The notes under the pieces are model-generated. The model saw only the letters and a list, made by a program, of their open reading frames with translations. It was not told the origin of the DNA and ran no database searches. The translations under genes and the position numbers were made by a program. DNA of 64,000 nucleotides, taken from positions 194,573,000 through 194,636,999 of the forward strand of contig NC_073306.1 of NCBI RefSeq assembly GCF_027595985.1, in the 5' to 3' direction. Source of the stretch: Sorex araneus (Eukaryota > Chordata > Mammalia > Eulipotyphla > Soricidae). This document shows, piece by piece, positions 1-12,700 of this stretch; the stretch's first letter is position 1, and each line of letters starts with the position of its first letter.

Positions 1-287
1 GCAGAGTGTGTGTGTCTGCAGTAAGTAATGCAGGAATGGTGGTAAGTGAAGAATTTATTATTATAACCCCAGAGAGACAATATAGCTACTTTAGGGGGAG
101 TATTTAAAGAAAAATAATAAAGTTATTAGAAAGTGAAATGGAAAAATAAGTTTCCAAATAATAATGAGGTCCTCAAAACTAAATAGGTATCTTCTAATTA
201 CACATCAACATTTAAATGTAACTTTAGGAATAAAATTTTTTCTTTATTCTCAAAATTGGTGCAAAAGGTTTGTTTGTTTGTTTGTTT
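1..287. other. AT-rich flank, no gene seen
   Basis: No coding exon, RNA gene or clear repeat is recognised here. The sequence is AT-rich and ends in a short (TTTG)n tract that leads into the LINE-1 tail that follows. It probably belongs to the intergenic space, or to an upstream intron, of the giant mucin gene. Confidence 0.4.
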
Positions 288-490
288 TTCTTTTTATTGA
301 ATCACCATGAGAACAATTACAAAGCTTTCCAATCTAAGTCTCAATCATACAATGATCAAACACCCAACCCTGCACCAGTGCACACCCTCCACCACCAAGA
401 AGCCCAGTATACCCCCATCCCACCCCTCCCCTCGCTGCCCTGCCTATGTGGCTGAGGATTTCTACCTTCTCTCTCTCTCTGCTTTGATCA
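288..490 (-). mobile_element. LINE-1 3' tail fragment
   Basis: The bottom strand matches the 3' UTR of the LINE-1 copy that ends at 42600. Shared landmarks are the 'ctgccacagaggcagg'-like segment, the 'gggcactggtggagggatgggt'-type segment and the terminal 'gtgattca' before the A-rich tail, which appears here as a T-rich start. It is a short, 5'-truncated insertion in reverse orientation. Confidence 0.7.
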
Positions 491-625
491 TATTCAATAT
501 ATCTGATCTGACAAAAGATCCACCATTATTATTTGGAAGTTCCCCAACATTCAGACCTGCTAAAAAAAAGCATCATTAGATAATTTGTTTTCTATTGCTG
601 ATATGAAGAGCATTTTGGATTTCTG

Positions 626-2331
626 ATATTAAATTGCCGTTCGTAATTTGTCTGGAGGGATTTCTGCCAAATGCTGCTGGGTTCCGAGATTGTTCTGTGT
701 GCCTGTGGATCAATTATGACTGTTTAGGAGCCAGGAGCCATTCGTGGTGGCAGCTCAAGGCCTCATTGGGGCAGGGAGAGGGGCTTTTCTACCCCCCTCC
801 CATGAGGCCCCGTGTGTCTCGTCACTGTAGTCTTATATCTGTCTGTCCAATAGGCTCTGAAGAGGTGGCAGCCACTGCGCCCCTGGGGAAAAAAGGTGGA
901 AGGGACCAACATCTTTCCCCACCCAGGTGGCATGGTGCCGTAGTTTAATGCTCAATCCAGATGCATTTCTGCCAAAAGCCCCTGGATTCCAAGATTTGTC
1001 TGTGTGCCTCTGGGATCATGGCCATTCAGGAGCCAGGAGCCGTTCGTGGGCGGCAACTCAGGGCTTCCTCGAGGTGGGGAGAATGGCCGGTTCTATCACT
1101 CATTGGGTGAGGACCCACATGTCACGTCACTGTAGTCTCATACCTGGCCGTCCAATAGGCTCTGAAAAGGTGGAGGCCACTTCGCTGCAGGGGAGAAAAG
1201 GCGGAAGGTACAAACACCTTTCCCTACTCGGGGTGGCATGGGGCCATAGTTTAATGCTCCGTCCAGATGCATTTCTGCGAGAAGCCACTGGGTTCTGAGT
1301 TTGGTCTGTGTGCCTCTGAGATCATGACCGTTCAGGAGCCTGGAGCCATTCGAGGGGGGCAACTCGGGGGCCTCGTTGAAGCAGGAAAAGGGGTCGGTTC
1401 CACCCCCTGTCTTCTGAGGCCCACGTGTTGCCACTGTCTCTCTAGTTTTGGGCAGGGGAAGAGGCTAGATCATTCATTTTCCATTGATCACTTTGTATAC
1501 CAGGAAAGATCACGTGGGTGCATAAGCTGCTGCCCGCTTCAGAGAAATAGACCTGTAGCCACATCAGAGCCATGCTTGTAGAAGCTCATGGCTGCTGGGA
1601 TTCCATCTGGAGAAGGCGGGGAGACGGAACTAGCTCCAACTTGGGATTTAGGAGACGTCCGCTCAGTATGGAGCCCAGAGAATTCACCAGTGTTGTGGTG
1701 CCTGCTAGTTTTCTCAACTACTGAGTGTGGCAAGATGGTGTTGGTGTTGGGTTGAGGGTGTGACCTCAGCATCAGGTGCGGGCTGGGAGCCAGGATGGAA
1801 CTTCCCGGTTCTAGCACCACCATGCGTTTCAGAGGAACAGTCTTGTAGCCACAAACCAGAGCCATGCTTGTAGAAATTCATGATCGTCAGAATTCCATCG
1901 GGAGAAGGCGGGGAGATGGCACCTGCTCCATCTGGGGGTCCCGGAGATATGGGCTCGATATGAAGTGCAGAGAATTCTCCAGTGTTGTGGTGCCCGTTGG
2001 TTGTCTTCACTGCTGAGTGTGGCAAGGTGGAGCCCGGGGAGGGCTGAGGGCGTGACTTTGGCATCGGGGTGGGCTGGGAGGCAGGTTGGAACTCCACAGT
2101 TCCAGCGCCACCATGCAGTTCGGATGAATAGTCCTGTAGCCATACACCGGAGCCATGATTATAGAAGCTCATGGTCCATCTGGAGAAGGTAGGGAGATAG
2201 CACCTACTCCATCTGGGTGTCCCAAAAATACAGGCTTGGTATGGCGCTCAGAGAATTCTCCAGTGTTGTGGTGCTTGCCGGTTTTCTTTACTCAAAAGCA
2301 TCTCTTTTTAACTGTCTTCCTGTGTTCATAC
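626..2331 (+). repeat. Two sets of tandem monomers, retroelement 5'-region type
   Basis: Two kinds of tandem unit lie head to tail. Monomer A, about 306 bp, begins near 660, 965 and 1270; each copy carries 'atttctgcc/g', 'ggagccaggagcc' and 'ccaataggctctgaa'. Monomer B, about 292 bp, begins near 1566, 1858 and 2150; each carries 'gagccatg.tt.tagaa.ttcatg' and 'gagaattc.ccagtgttgtggtgcc'. The segment is GC-richer than its surroundings and has no convincing protein frame. Tandem promoter monomers are known from the 5' UTRs of rodent LINE-1s, so this may be a LINE 5' region; an LTR-type element is the alternative. It appears to continue at 2908 after a later insertion. Confidence 0.6.
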
Positions 2332-2907
2332 AAAAAAAGTACTTGCTCCATTTTGTTCTCTCTCTCCTTTTGGGTGTTGTGGTTTGCAATAGGGTTATTA
2401 AATAGAATACCCTGCCACAGAGGCAAGGTGGGGTGGGGGAATGGGATTAGGGGATGGGAAAGATACACTGGGTTCATTGGTGGTGGAGAATGGACACTGG
2501 TAGAGGGATGGTCTCTCGAACATTGTATGAGGGAACACAAGCATGAAAATCTGCAAATCTGTAACTGTACTCTCACAGTGATTCACTAATTAAAAAAAAT
2601 AAATTAAAAAATATAATTACTGTCATCCCATTGCTCATTGATTTGCTCAAGTGGGTACCAGTAATGTCTCCATCGTGAGACTTGTTGTTACTGTTTTTGG
2701 CATATTGAATACGCCACAGGTAGCTTGCCAGGCTCTGCCGTGCGGACGAGATATACTCGGTAGCTTGCCAAGCTCTCCGAGAGGGGCCGAGGAATCAAAC
2801 CCAGGTTGGCTGCAGGCAAGGCAAACACCCTACTGCTGTGCTATTGCTCCAGCCCCCCCAAAAAATAATAATAAGTTCTATATCCTAAAAAAAAAAGTAC
2901 TTGCTCC
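2332..2907 (+). mobile_element. Truncated LINE-1 3' end with target-site duplication, SINE nested in its tail
   Basis: An 18-bp direct repeat, seven A then 'gtacttgctcc', lies at 2332-2349 and again at 2890-2907. Between the copies is a LINE-1 3' UTR fragment (about 2350-2610) with the same 'ccctgccacagaggcaaggtgggg' type landmarks and 'gtgattcactaat' end as the copy at 42400-42600, followed by a reversed SINE and an A-rich remnant. The arrangement fits a 5'-truncated LINE-1 insertion whose tail later received a SINE. Confidence 0.7.
2618..2862 (-). mobile_element. Shrew-type SINE, long variant
   Basis: Read on the bottom strand it starts 'ggggctggagcaatagcacag' and continues through 'cctctcggagagcttggcaagctacc' and 'gcctggcaagctacctgtgg' to 'agcaatgggatgacagtaat'. 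The same variant occurs on the + strand at 29580, 42828 and 61437. The head resembles a tRNA-derived SINE promoter region. Confidence 0.8.
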
Positions 2908-3215
2908 GATATTATGGACCAAGAGCCCCAGGAAGATCACGTTACTGCAGCAGTCTACAAACACCAGTCTCGTGAAGGCCGGAAGCGTGGCCGATGGTGG
3001 TGCCTGGGACATGCCCACCTATATCGCTACCCCAGGACGCCGGGATGCCGCCATCGCCATCACCACTGCTGCATCTGTCGTGACTCCGAACATACCCTAT
3101 GCTGGCTGCTCGCGCCGGCCTTCTGTCACCTCCTCAGCCACCAGCATTGTGGGTTGATGAGCCGTGTAGTTTACACATTGCCCCGGCGCCATTCATCCAA
3201 GGGGGGGTGCAAAAT
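2908..3215. other. GC- and CpG-rich segment of unknown nature
   Basis: This stretch is clearly more GC-rich than the AT-rich surroundings and has many CpG pairs (for example 'gccggaagcgtggccg' and 'gctcgcgccggcc'). After removing the insertion bounded by the direct repeats at 2332 and 2890 it becomes continuous with the tandem-monomer element, so it may be its downstream part. Frames are open for 150 codons or so on the + strand, but they run across the repeat junction and show no recognisable domain. It lies about 100 bp before the signal-peptide exon, so a role as promoter or 5' UTR cannot be excluded. Confidence 0.35.
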
Positions 3216-3303
3216 TTTTCACCTTCGTATCACTGAGCAGTTTGGTAAAATTCACTCTCTCATTGCCAAGCTTATGAATTTGTTTCTGTTTCTCTACTTA
3301 CAG

Positions 3304-3373
3304 GGGTTAAAAGGACAAGATGAAGGCTCTTATTTTGACTGGACTCATCCTGACCTTTGCCACTTGCTTTCCG
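3304..3373 (+). other. Exon: short 5' UTR plus signal peptide of the giant mucin
   Basis: A pyrimidine-rich tract ends in the acceptor 'tctacttacag' at 3303. Sixteen bases later the ATG at 3320 opens an 18-codon frame, MKALILTGLILTFATCFP, which ends exactly at the donor CCG|GTAAG (3374). A short UTR plus signal peptide in one exon closed by a phase-0 intron is the standard second exon of casein/SCPP genes. The peptide has a Lys near the start and a hydrophobic core, like those of MUC7, PROL1, SMR3 and FDCSP. No first exon or promoter was identified upstream. Confidence 0.85.
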
Positions 3374-3681
3374 GTAAGACTTTATACAATTGAAAATTAG
3401 CACTACAGAAGTAACACTTTTATGAATATCATGATAATAAAACAAGGTTCAGGGTGACATTGTGTTTTTCTATTGTTAAATTAAGTATTTGCATTTTATG
3501 AAATTTCATTATTTAGAACATAACTTGTATGACTATATCTTTTGCACTTTTTGTTTGGGGGCCACACCCAACAATTCTCAAGGCCTAGCCCCAGTTCTGT
3601 GGTCAGGGATTTCCTCTAACAGTGCTCAAGACAGCCAAAGCAATATCCTGCTCTATTCTCTTGAGCTATGTCTCCTGACTA

Positions 3682-3716
<35 letters not shown>

Positions 3717-6700
3717 TACATATTATATATATATTATGTACTTTCTATAGTTAGCTTGGGTATCTTGAATTTTATTACCTATTTTTTCCCTTTATGTATT
3801 CTGTGGAGTTTTATTTTTTTAAATGCCTTGACCTTCTAAATTTCTATACAAAAATTCTTCATATCTATTCATAAACATATAGCTTTCAACATTTCAAAAT
3901 TACTATTAATATTCAATTAAGTTTGTTTCTTTGTATTTAATTAAACTATTCCAAAGATCCTTTCTTTTCTGGCATAACTATAATTTTCTTACACAATTCT
4001 TCCACAGCATTAAATGTCTCAGAAACAGTCATTATGAACCAGAGAGATTTGGGTTTTTGACATCTGAATTTCTGAGTTCAACATCAAATACGATTATGTA
4101 AATTCTATACTAGAGTTAAGTAATAATTCTTTTATTGGATTTTATATAACATCACAGTTGCCCGACAATGTATCTATTTTGCCAGGTTCTAAATGAATAA
4201 TTTTCTTTTAATTTCATAGGTTTAGTACAGATATATTTTAAAACTAATTATATTTTCCTAAGTGTATTTTATTGAATGGTCTATATTTTGTTGAATTTTC
4301 TTCATGAATACTCTGAGTGTCAAATGAAATACCCAAGCATTTTTTTCTAAGTATCCACTTGTTAGTTAACATTTACAGAATAATATAATAGTATTAATTT
4401 ATTTAATAATTAATTTAATAATATAAAATTAAATTAAATCAATTTATATCAAACTCAGAACTAACACACGTCCCATCTAAAAAAGCAAAGTAATTTGTAT
4501 CTAAAATAAAAATGAATATTCATATTTGATTTTAAAATTTGCTGCTGATTCCTTTTATTCTTCCTCCCTTCAGTTCAGTGAAAGTCAGCAGTCACAGAAC
4601 CAGGCAATAGGAAAGACAATCAAAAATCCATCAGTCCAAAGTTCTTCTGACAAAATATCAGAAAGCAGATCTCCACCCTGCCACGTCAATAGAATTCCTA
4701 AAGCTGTTTCTCATGCCTCTGCACCAGCAGTACAGACTAACAAAGCCGCCAGTAGATTGTCTTCAAATCCTAGGACTTCAACTGTAAAGAAAAAACCCGT
4801 GCAATCTTCACAAAAACAAAATCTGCAGGTGAAGCCTAAGAAAAAGACACTGATGGCCAATAAAGGGTTACCACCCTCCTCCTCTGGTGTCAAAAAGCAA
4901 AATGCTCCACGTGGGACAAGCAAATCTCTGAAGCCATCCATAAACAGTAAAAGGACAACTGAAAAAAACAAAGAGACTGCAGCAACATCAAAAACAGCTT
5001 CTACCATCAAGAAAACTGAAAATGCACCTGAAAAACCCACATCTGTCTCTGGCAAAAAGCAAAATTCGCCAACAGCAGTAGCAAAAAGAATTCCAGCTAC
5101 AAAGAAAAACCCTCAAAACTCTAAGAAACCCCTACCTCCACCTGTGAAGAAACAATCTACAGCCCTGGCAGCACCCAAAACAGCAGCCACCCGAAAGAGT
5201 TCACCCAGGAAGAAAACTGTTCAGACACAAAGAAAGAAGGAAGCAGTCACTCCGGTCAAAAAGTGGCCCGTTAAGGCAGCAGCTACTGCGACAGCTTCCA
5301 ATCCCACTAAATCTAGAAAGGCAACACCTGAAACTGCCAAGAAAAATCAGAACCCAGCAAAAGCAGTTGCAGCAGCCCCCCAAGAATGTTCACCCAAAGA
5401 GAAAACTGTACTTAACGAACACAAGAAAACAGTAGTCCCAGTCAAGAAGGGGCCTGTTAAGGCAACAAAAACAGCAGCAGTTTCCAAAGCCAAGAAGGAA
5501 AACCCAACTAGACCTAAGGCAATACCTGTAATTGGCAAGAAAACTCAGAACCAGGCAAAAGCTGTTGCCGCAGCCCCCGGGGAAAGTGCAACCAAAAAGA
5601 AAACTGTACAGAACCAAACGAAGAAATCAGTAACTCCGGTTGAAAAGGGACCAATTAGGGCAGCAGGAACCAGAGCAGCTTCCAAAGTTAAAACAGAAAC
5701 TCTTACAGGGTCTAAAAAGAGAGCACCTATGTCTTCCAATAAAAAGCTACATGAACCCAGAAAACTTGCATCAAAAAGCAAAAAGTCTATAGCCAAAACT
5801 AAAGTGCCAAAGATATCCAAGAAACCTCTTGCTGCACCTTCCAAGAAAGATGTGAATCATACTAAACCAGCACCAAAAACATCAGAAACTTCAAAGAAAC
5901 AAGCAAATCAATCTAAATGTGTCTTGTCTAAACCTAGAGGAAAACAGTCAAATCTAGCAAAAAGCAAGGCTCCAGCTCTCATAAACACTGGGAACCAAAA
6001 AGAAAATCTAAAAAAGTATAAACCAGCTGCCAAAACAGGGATCAGTGAGTCTAAACCTAGTCACAAAGGACACAAACATCCTATAGCTAAGAAGCAAATG
6101 CAGAAGAAATCTACATCGGGTGTAAGGACTGCAAAAGCAGTTCCTAATAGAAAACCTATAAAAGCATCACCAAAAGACATAAAAGGGCTTAAAGAAAAGC
6201 AGTCTAAATCCCCTGAAAGAAAAAGACAACCTCCATCATCATGCAGAACTGAAAAGCAATCTGAAACAAGAAGACCTAGAGTTTTCCCAAACAGGTTGAA
6301 ACAAAGAGGACCTAAAAACATTCGAGCTTCACCACATCCTCAACCCTCCATCCCATCTAAATCTCATAACTCTCGAAGACGACCACCAAAAAACAGTCCA
6401 CGACCACAACCAAATAAACCAAGTGGTCATCAGTTTTACCCTCCTCCACCAAGACCATGGCCTGTTCCCCCTCCTCCCCAGGCAAACCAAAATAATCCTT
6501 ACATACCACCCTGCCATAAGCCAAAACCTCCAACAAAGTCAACAGACATGAAAGATATCACAAATGATAACCCAACTGGTGAAGTCTCTACTGAAGATGA
6601 GATTTCTGACTCATCTACCAGCTGTACTCCTACATCCAACAGCAAAACATCAGTTGCCCCAATTAGTATGACTACTGAAGACACCACTACTGCTAAAGAT

Positions 6701-9700
6701 GCCACAACTACTATGAATAATGCCACAAATACCACAACTAGGCCTACATCCTCCTTAGCGGGCACCACTACTCAGTCTGTGAGTAAAACTGCTGCACCAA
6801 CCACTGTATCAAGCGGAGCTACTACTACAACTACAGCAGCCTCCACAACTACAGAGGAAAGTACTGCCACAACTATTGCTACTAAAACTTATGCTGCTGC
6901 TGCTACCACTACACCTACTGGTACCACAACCACCAAAACTAGCCCTATATCCTCCTCAGCAGGCACCACTACTCAGTCTGCGAGTACAACTGCTGCATCC
7001 ACAACTACAGTAACAGGGGGAGCAATTACTACAACTACAGTAGGCTCCACAACTCCAGAGGGTAGTACTAATAAAACTGTTGGTACCACAACTTCTGAGA
7101 CTACTACAACTACACCTACTGGTACCACAATCACAACTAGCCCAACATCCTCCTCAACAGGCACCACTACTCAATCTGTGAGTACAACTGCTGCACCCAC
7201 AACCACTATATCAGGGGGAGCTGCTACAACAACTGCAGCAGCCTCCACAACTCCAGAGGGTGGTACTACCACAATTGTTGCTATCAAAACTTCTGATGCT
7301 GCTACCACTATACCTATTGGTGCCATAACCACCACAATTAGCCCTACATCCTCCTCAGCAGGAAACAAAACTAACTCTGTGAGCATAGCTGCTGCACCAC
7401 CAACAACAGTGTCAGGGGGAGCTGCTACTACAACTGCAGCAGACTCCACAACTCCAGAGGATAGTATTACCACAACTTTTGCTATCAAAACTTCTGTGGC
7501 TGATACCACTACACCTACTGGTGCCACATCCACCACAATTAGCCCTACATCCTCCTCAGTAGGCATCACTACTCATTCTGTGAGTACAACAGCTGTACCT
7601 AGAACCACAGTGTCAGGGGGAGCTACTACTACAACTGAAGCACGCTCCACAACTCCAGAGGTTGGTACTACAACAACTGTTGCTACCACAACCTCTGTCA
7701 TTAGTACTACACCCCCTTCCGCTCCTACAACATCTAAGTCAAGTGGGACAAATACCACACCAAGTATTTCTCCTTTTACTACTGAACATAATACATTCAC
7801 AACCATGGGGAAAGCACCCACCCAGAACTCTGCTGTTACAACTGGAGTAGCTCAGGTCACCATGAAACCCAAAGATGACACAACTATTGAAACTCCTAAT
7901 ATAGTGGATGAAAAAAACCCTGATGAAGAAGATGCGACTACCAAAGACACCACTACTGCTAAAGATACGACAGCTGCTTTAGATGATGCCACAACTCTGA
8001 CAACTAACGCCACATCATCCTCAGCAGGCAGAACTACTCAGTCTGTGTGCAAAACTGCTCCACTGACAACCACAGTACCAAGGGAAGCAACTGCTTCAAC
8101 TACAGTAGCCTGCAAAACTCCAGAGGGTGGTAATACCACAACTGTTGCTAACACAACTTCTGATGCTGCTACCACTAAACCTACTACTGCCAAAACTACC
8201 ACAAATAGCCCTATATCCTCCTCAGCAGGCACCACTTCTCAGTCTGTGAGTACAAGTGCTGCACCCACAACCACCATATCAGGGGCAGCTGCTACCACAA
8301 GTACAGTAACCTCCACAAGTCCAGAGGATGATACTAACAAAACTGTTCCTACCACATTTTCTGCTGCTACCACTACACCTACTGGTGACACAACCACCAC
8401 AACTAGCTCGACATCCTCCTCAGCAGGCACCATTATTCAGCATGTGAGTAAAACTGCTGCACCCAAAACCACAGTATCAGGGGGAGCTGCTAGAACAACT
8501 GCAGCAGCCTCCACAACTCAAGAGAATGGTACTACCACGACTGTTCCTACCACAGATTCTGCTGCTACCACAATAACTGCTGGTGTCACAAACACCACAA
8601 CTAGGCCAACATCCTCCTCAACAGGCACAAGTACTGAGTCTCTGAGGAATACTGCTGCACCCACAACCACAGTATCAGGGGGAGCAGCTACTACAATTGC
8701 AGCAGCTTCCACCACTCCAGAAGATGATATTACCAAAACTGCTGCTACCACAACTTCTGCCACTGCAGCTACCATGACACCTACTGGTGCCACTAGCCAT
8801 ATATCCTCTACAGAAGGCACCACTAGTCAATCTGTGACACACACTGCTTCACTGACAACAGCCGTATCAAGGGACGCTATTACTACAGCTACAGCAGCCC
8901 CGACAACTCCAGAGGATGGTAATACCACAACTGTTGCTACCACAACTTCTGCTGCAGCTACCACTACACCTACTGGTGCCACTTTCATCACAACTAGCCC
9001 TACAACCTCCTTAGCTAGCACCACTAGTGCTTCTGTGAGTACAACTGCTCCACTGACAACCACAGTATCAGGAGTAGCAGCTACGGCAACTTCAAAAGAC
9101 TCCCCAACTGAACAGAATGTTACTACCACAACTGTTGGTACCACAACTTTTGCTCCTGCAACCTCTACACCTATTGGCGCCTCAACCATCACAACTAGCC
9201 CAATATTCTCCTCAACAGGCACCACTACTCAGTCTGTGAGTACAACTGCTGCACACACAACCACAGTATCAGCGAAACCTGCTACTACAATGGCAGCAGC
9301 CTCCCCAACTCCATATGATGCTATAACCACAAATGTTGCAACCACAACTTCTGCCACTGCTGCTACCACTACATCTACTGGTGCCACAACCACCACAAGT
9401 ATTCCAAAATCCTCTTCAGCAGGAATTACTACTCACTCTGTGAGTGCAACTGCTCCTCCGATAACCACAGTGTCAGGTGTAGCTAATACTACAACTGCAG
9501 CAGCCTCCACAACTCCAGAGGATGGTTCTACTACAAATTCAACGGCAGCAACCACTACACCTATTGGTTCCACATCCACCACAACAAACCCTAAATCCTC
9601 CTCAGCAGGCTACACTACTCATTCTGTAAGTACAACTGATGCACCTACAACCACAGTGTCAGGGGAAACTACTAGAACTGTAACAACCTCCACAATAACA

Positions 9701-12700
9701 GATGATGATACTACCACAAATGTTGCTACCACAACTTCTGCCACTGCTACTACCACTACACCTACTGGTGCCACAACCACGAGAACTATCCCCACATCGA
9801 CATCAGCAGGCACTGCTACTCAGTCAGTGAGTAAAACTGGTTCTCCAACAACCAAGGTGTCAGGAGGAGCTACTATTACAAGAGTACCAGCACCCACAAA
9901 TCCAAAAATTGATTCAACCACAACTGTTGCTACCACAACTTCTGCTGCTGCTACCACTACACACACTAGTCCCAGGACTAAAACATCTAGCCCTACATCC
10001 TCCTCAACAGTCACCACTACTCAATCTGTGAGTAGAACTGATGCACAGACAACCACTCTATTTAGGAGAACAACTACAACTAGAGCAGAAGTCTCCACAA
10101 CTCCAGATGATGGTACTACCACAAATTTTGTTACTAGAACTTCTGCTACTGCTACCAATACACCTACTAGTGCATCAACCACGACAACTAGCCCTATATC
10201 CTCCTCAGTTAGCACCACTATTCAGTCTGTGGGTATAACTGCTGCACCAGCAACTACAATATCAGGAGGAGCTACTTCCACAACTGTAGTAACCTCCACA
10301 ACTACAGAGGATGGTACTACCAAAAATCTTGCTACCACCGCTTCTGCCTCTGATATTACCACTACATCTACTGGTACCACAATCAACACAACTATCCCTA
10401 CATCCTCTTCAGCAGGAATTACTACTCAGTATGTGAGTACAACAGCTCCTCCGACAATCACAGTGTCAGGTGTAGCTACTACTACAACTGCAGCAGCCTC
10501 CACAACTTCAGAGGATGGTTCTACCACAACTGTTGCTACCACAACTTCTGCGGGTGCTGCCACTACACCTACTGGTTCCACATCCACCACAACTACCCCT
10601 AGATCCTTCTCAACAGACTACACTACTCATTCTGTAAGAAAAACTGCTGTGCCCACAACTACAGTATCACTGGAAGCTACTAGAACTGCAACAGCCTCCA
10701 CAACTCCAGCTGATGCTACTACCACAAATGTTTCTACCACAACTTCTGCTGCTTCTACCCCTACACCTACTAGTTCCACAACCACAACATCTAGCCCTAC
10801 ATCTTCCTCTGCAGTCACCACTACTCAGTCTGTGAGTAAAACGGCTGCACAAACAAACACAGTATTTCGAGGAACTGCTACTACAACTGCAGAAGTCTCC
10901 ACAGCTCCAGAGGATGGTACTACCACAAATTTTGCTGCCACTACTTCTTCTACTGCTACCGATACACCTACCCATGCCTCAACCAACACAACTAGCCCTA
11001 TATTCTCCTCAGCTGGCACCACTACTCAGCCTGTGAGTACAACTGTTTCACCAGCAACCACAGTATCAGGGACATCTACTACCGCAACTCTAGCAATCTC
11101 TAAAATTCCAGAGTATGGTACTACCACAAATATTGCTACCACAACATCTGCTTCTGCTGCTACCACTAAACCTAATGGTACCACAACCACCACAACTATC
11201 CCCACATTGACCTCCACTGGCACTAATACTCAGTCTGTGAGTAAACCTGATTCTACAACAAACGCAGTGTCAGGTGGAGCTACTATTACAACAGTACCAG
11301 CACCCACAACTCCAGAATTTGGTACTACCACAACTGTTTCTACCACAACTTCTGCTGCTGCTACCACTACACTTGCTAGTCCTATGACCACAGTATCTAG
11401 CCCTACGTCCTCCTCAGCAGTCAACACTGCTCAGTCTATAAGTACAACAGCTGCACAGACAACCACAGCTTTAGGGGGAACTATTACTACAACTGCAGAT
11501 GTCTCCACAACTCCAGAGGATAATAACACTACAAATTTCCCTAACACAATTTCTGCTACTGTTACCAATACACCGACTGGTGCCTCAACCACCACAGCAA
11601 GTCCTATATCCTCCTCAGTTGGCACCACTATTCAGTCTGTGGGTATAACTGCTGCACCCGCAACTACAATATCAGGAGGAGCTACTTCCACAACTGTAGT
11701 AACCTCCACAACTACAGAGGATGGTACTACCAAAAATCTTGCTACCACCGCTTCTGCCTCTGATATTACCACTACATCTACTGGTACCACAATCAACACA
11801 ACTATCCCTACATCCTCTTCAGCAGGAATTACTACTCAGTATGTGAGTACAACAGCTCCTCCGACAATCACAGTGTCAGGTGTAGCTACTACTACAACTG
11901 CAGGAGTCTCCACAACTTCAGAGGATGGTTCTACCACAACTGTTGCTACCACAACTTCTGCGGCTGCTTCCACTACACCTACTGGTTCCACATCCACCAC
12001 AACTACCCCTAGATCCTTCTCAACAGACTACACTACTCATTCTGTAAGAAAAACTGCTGTGCCCACAACTACAGTATCACTGGAAGCTGCTAGAACTGCA
12101 ACAGCCTCCACAACTGCAATTGATGCTACAACCACAAATGTTTCTACCACAACTTCTGCTGCTTCTACCCCTACACCTACTAGTCCCACAACCACAACAT
12201 CTAGCCCTACATCCTCCTCTGCAGTCACCACTACTCAGTCTGTGAGTAAAACGGCTGCACAAACAAACACAGTATTTCGAGGAACTGCTACTACAACTGC
12301 AGAAGTCTCCACAGCTCCAGAGGATGGTACTACCACAAATTTTGCTGCCACTACTTCTTCTACTGCTACCGATACACCTACCCATGCCTCAACCAACACA
12401 ACTAGCCCTATATTCTCCTCAGCTGGCACCACTACTCAGCCTGTGAGTACAACTGTTTCACCAGCAACCACAGTATCAGGGACATCTACTACCGCAACTC
12501 TAGCAATCTCTAAAACTCCAGAGTATGGTACTACCACAAATATTGCTACCACAACATCTGCTTCTGCTGCTACCACTAAACCTATTGGTACCACAACCAC
12601 CACAACTATCCCCACATTGACCTCCACTGGCACTACTACTCAGTCTGTGAGTAAACCTGATTCTACAACAAACGCAGTGTCAGGTGGAGCTACTATTACA

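Larger units (their letters stand above)
3374..4573 (+). other. Intron between signal exon and giant exon
   Basis: Starts with GTAAGAC at 3374 and ends with the tract 'ttcttcctcccttcag' at 4573. It holds an old reversed SINE, a (TA)n microsatellite, and AT-rich sequence from 3740 onward with no recognisable gene. A second AG five bases downstream of the chosen acceptor would put a stop codon first, which supports the chosen site. Confidence 0.8.

Noticed and set aside
634-2190. Several open frames of 100-150 codons near the left end
   Set aside because: They run across the boundaries of the tandem monomers in different frames on both strands and show no protein similarity.
4526-4573. ATG at 4526 as the start of the giant protein
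   Set aside because: It lies in the intron just before a clear acceptor; starting there would give no signal peptide, while the exon at 3304 supplies one in the right phase.
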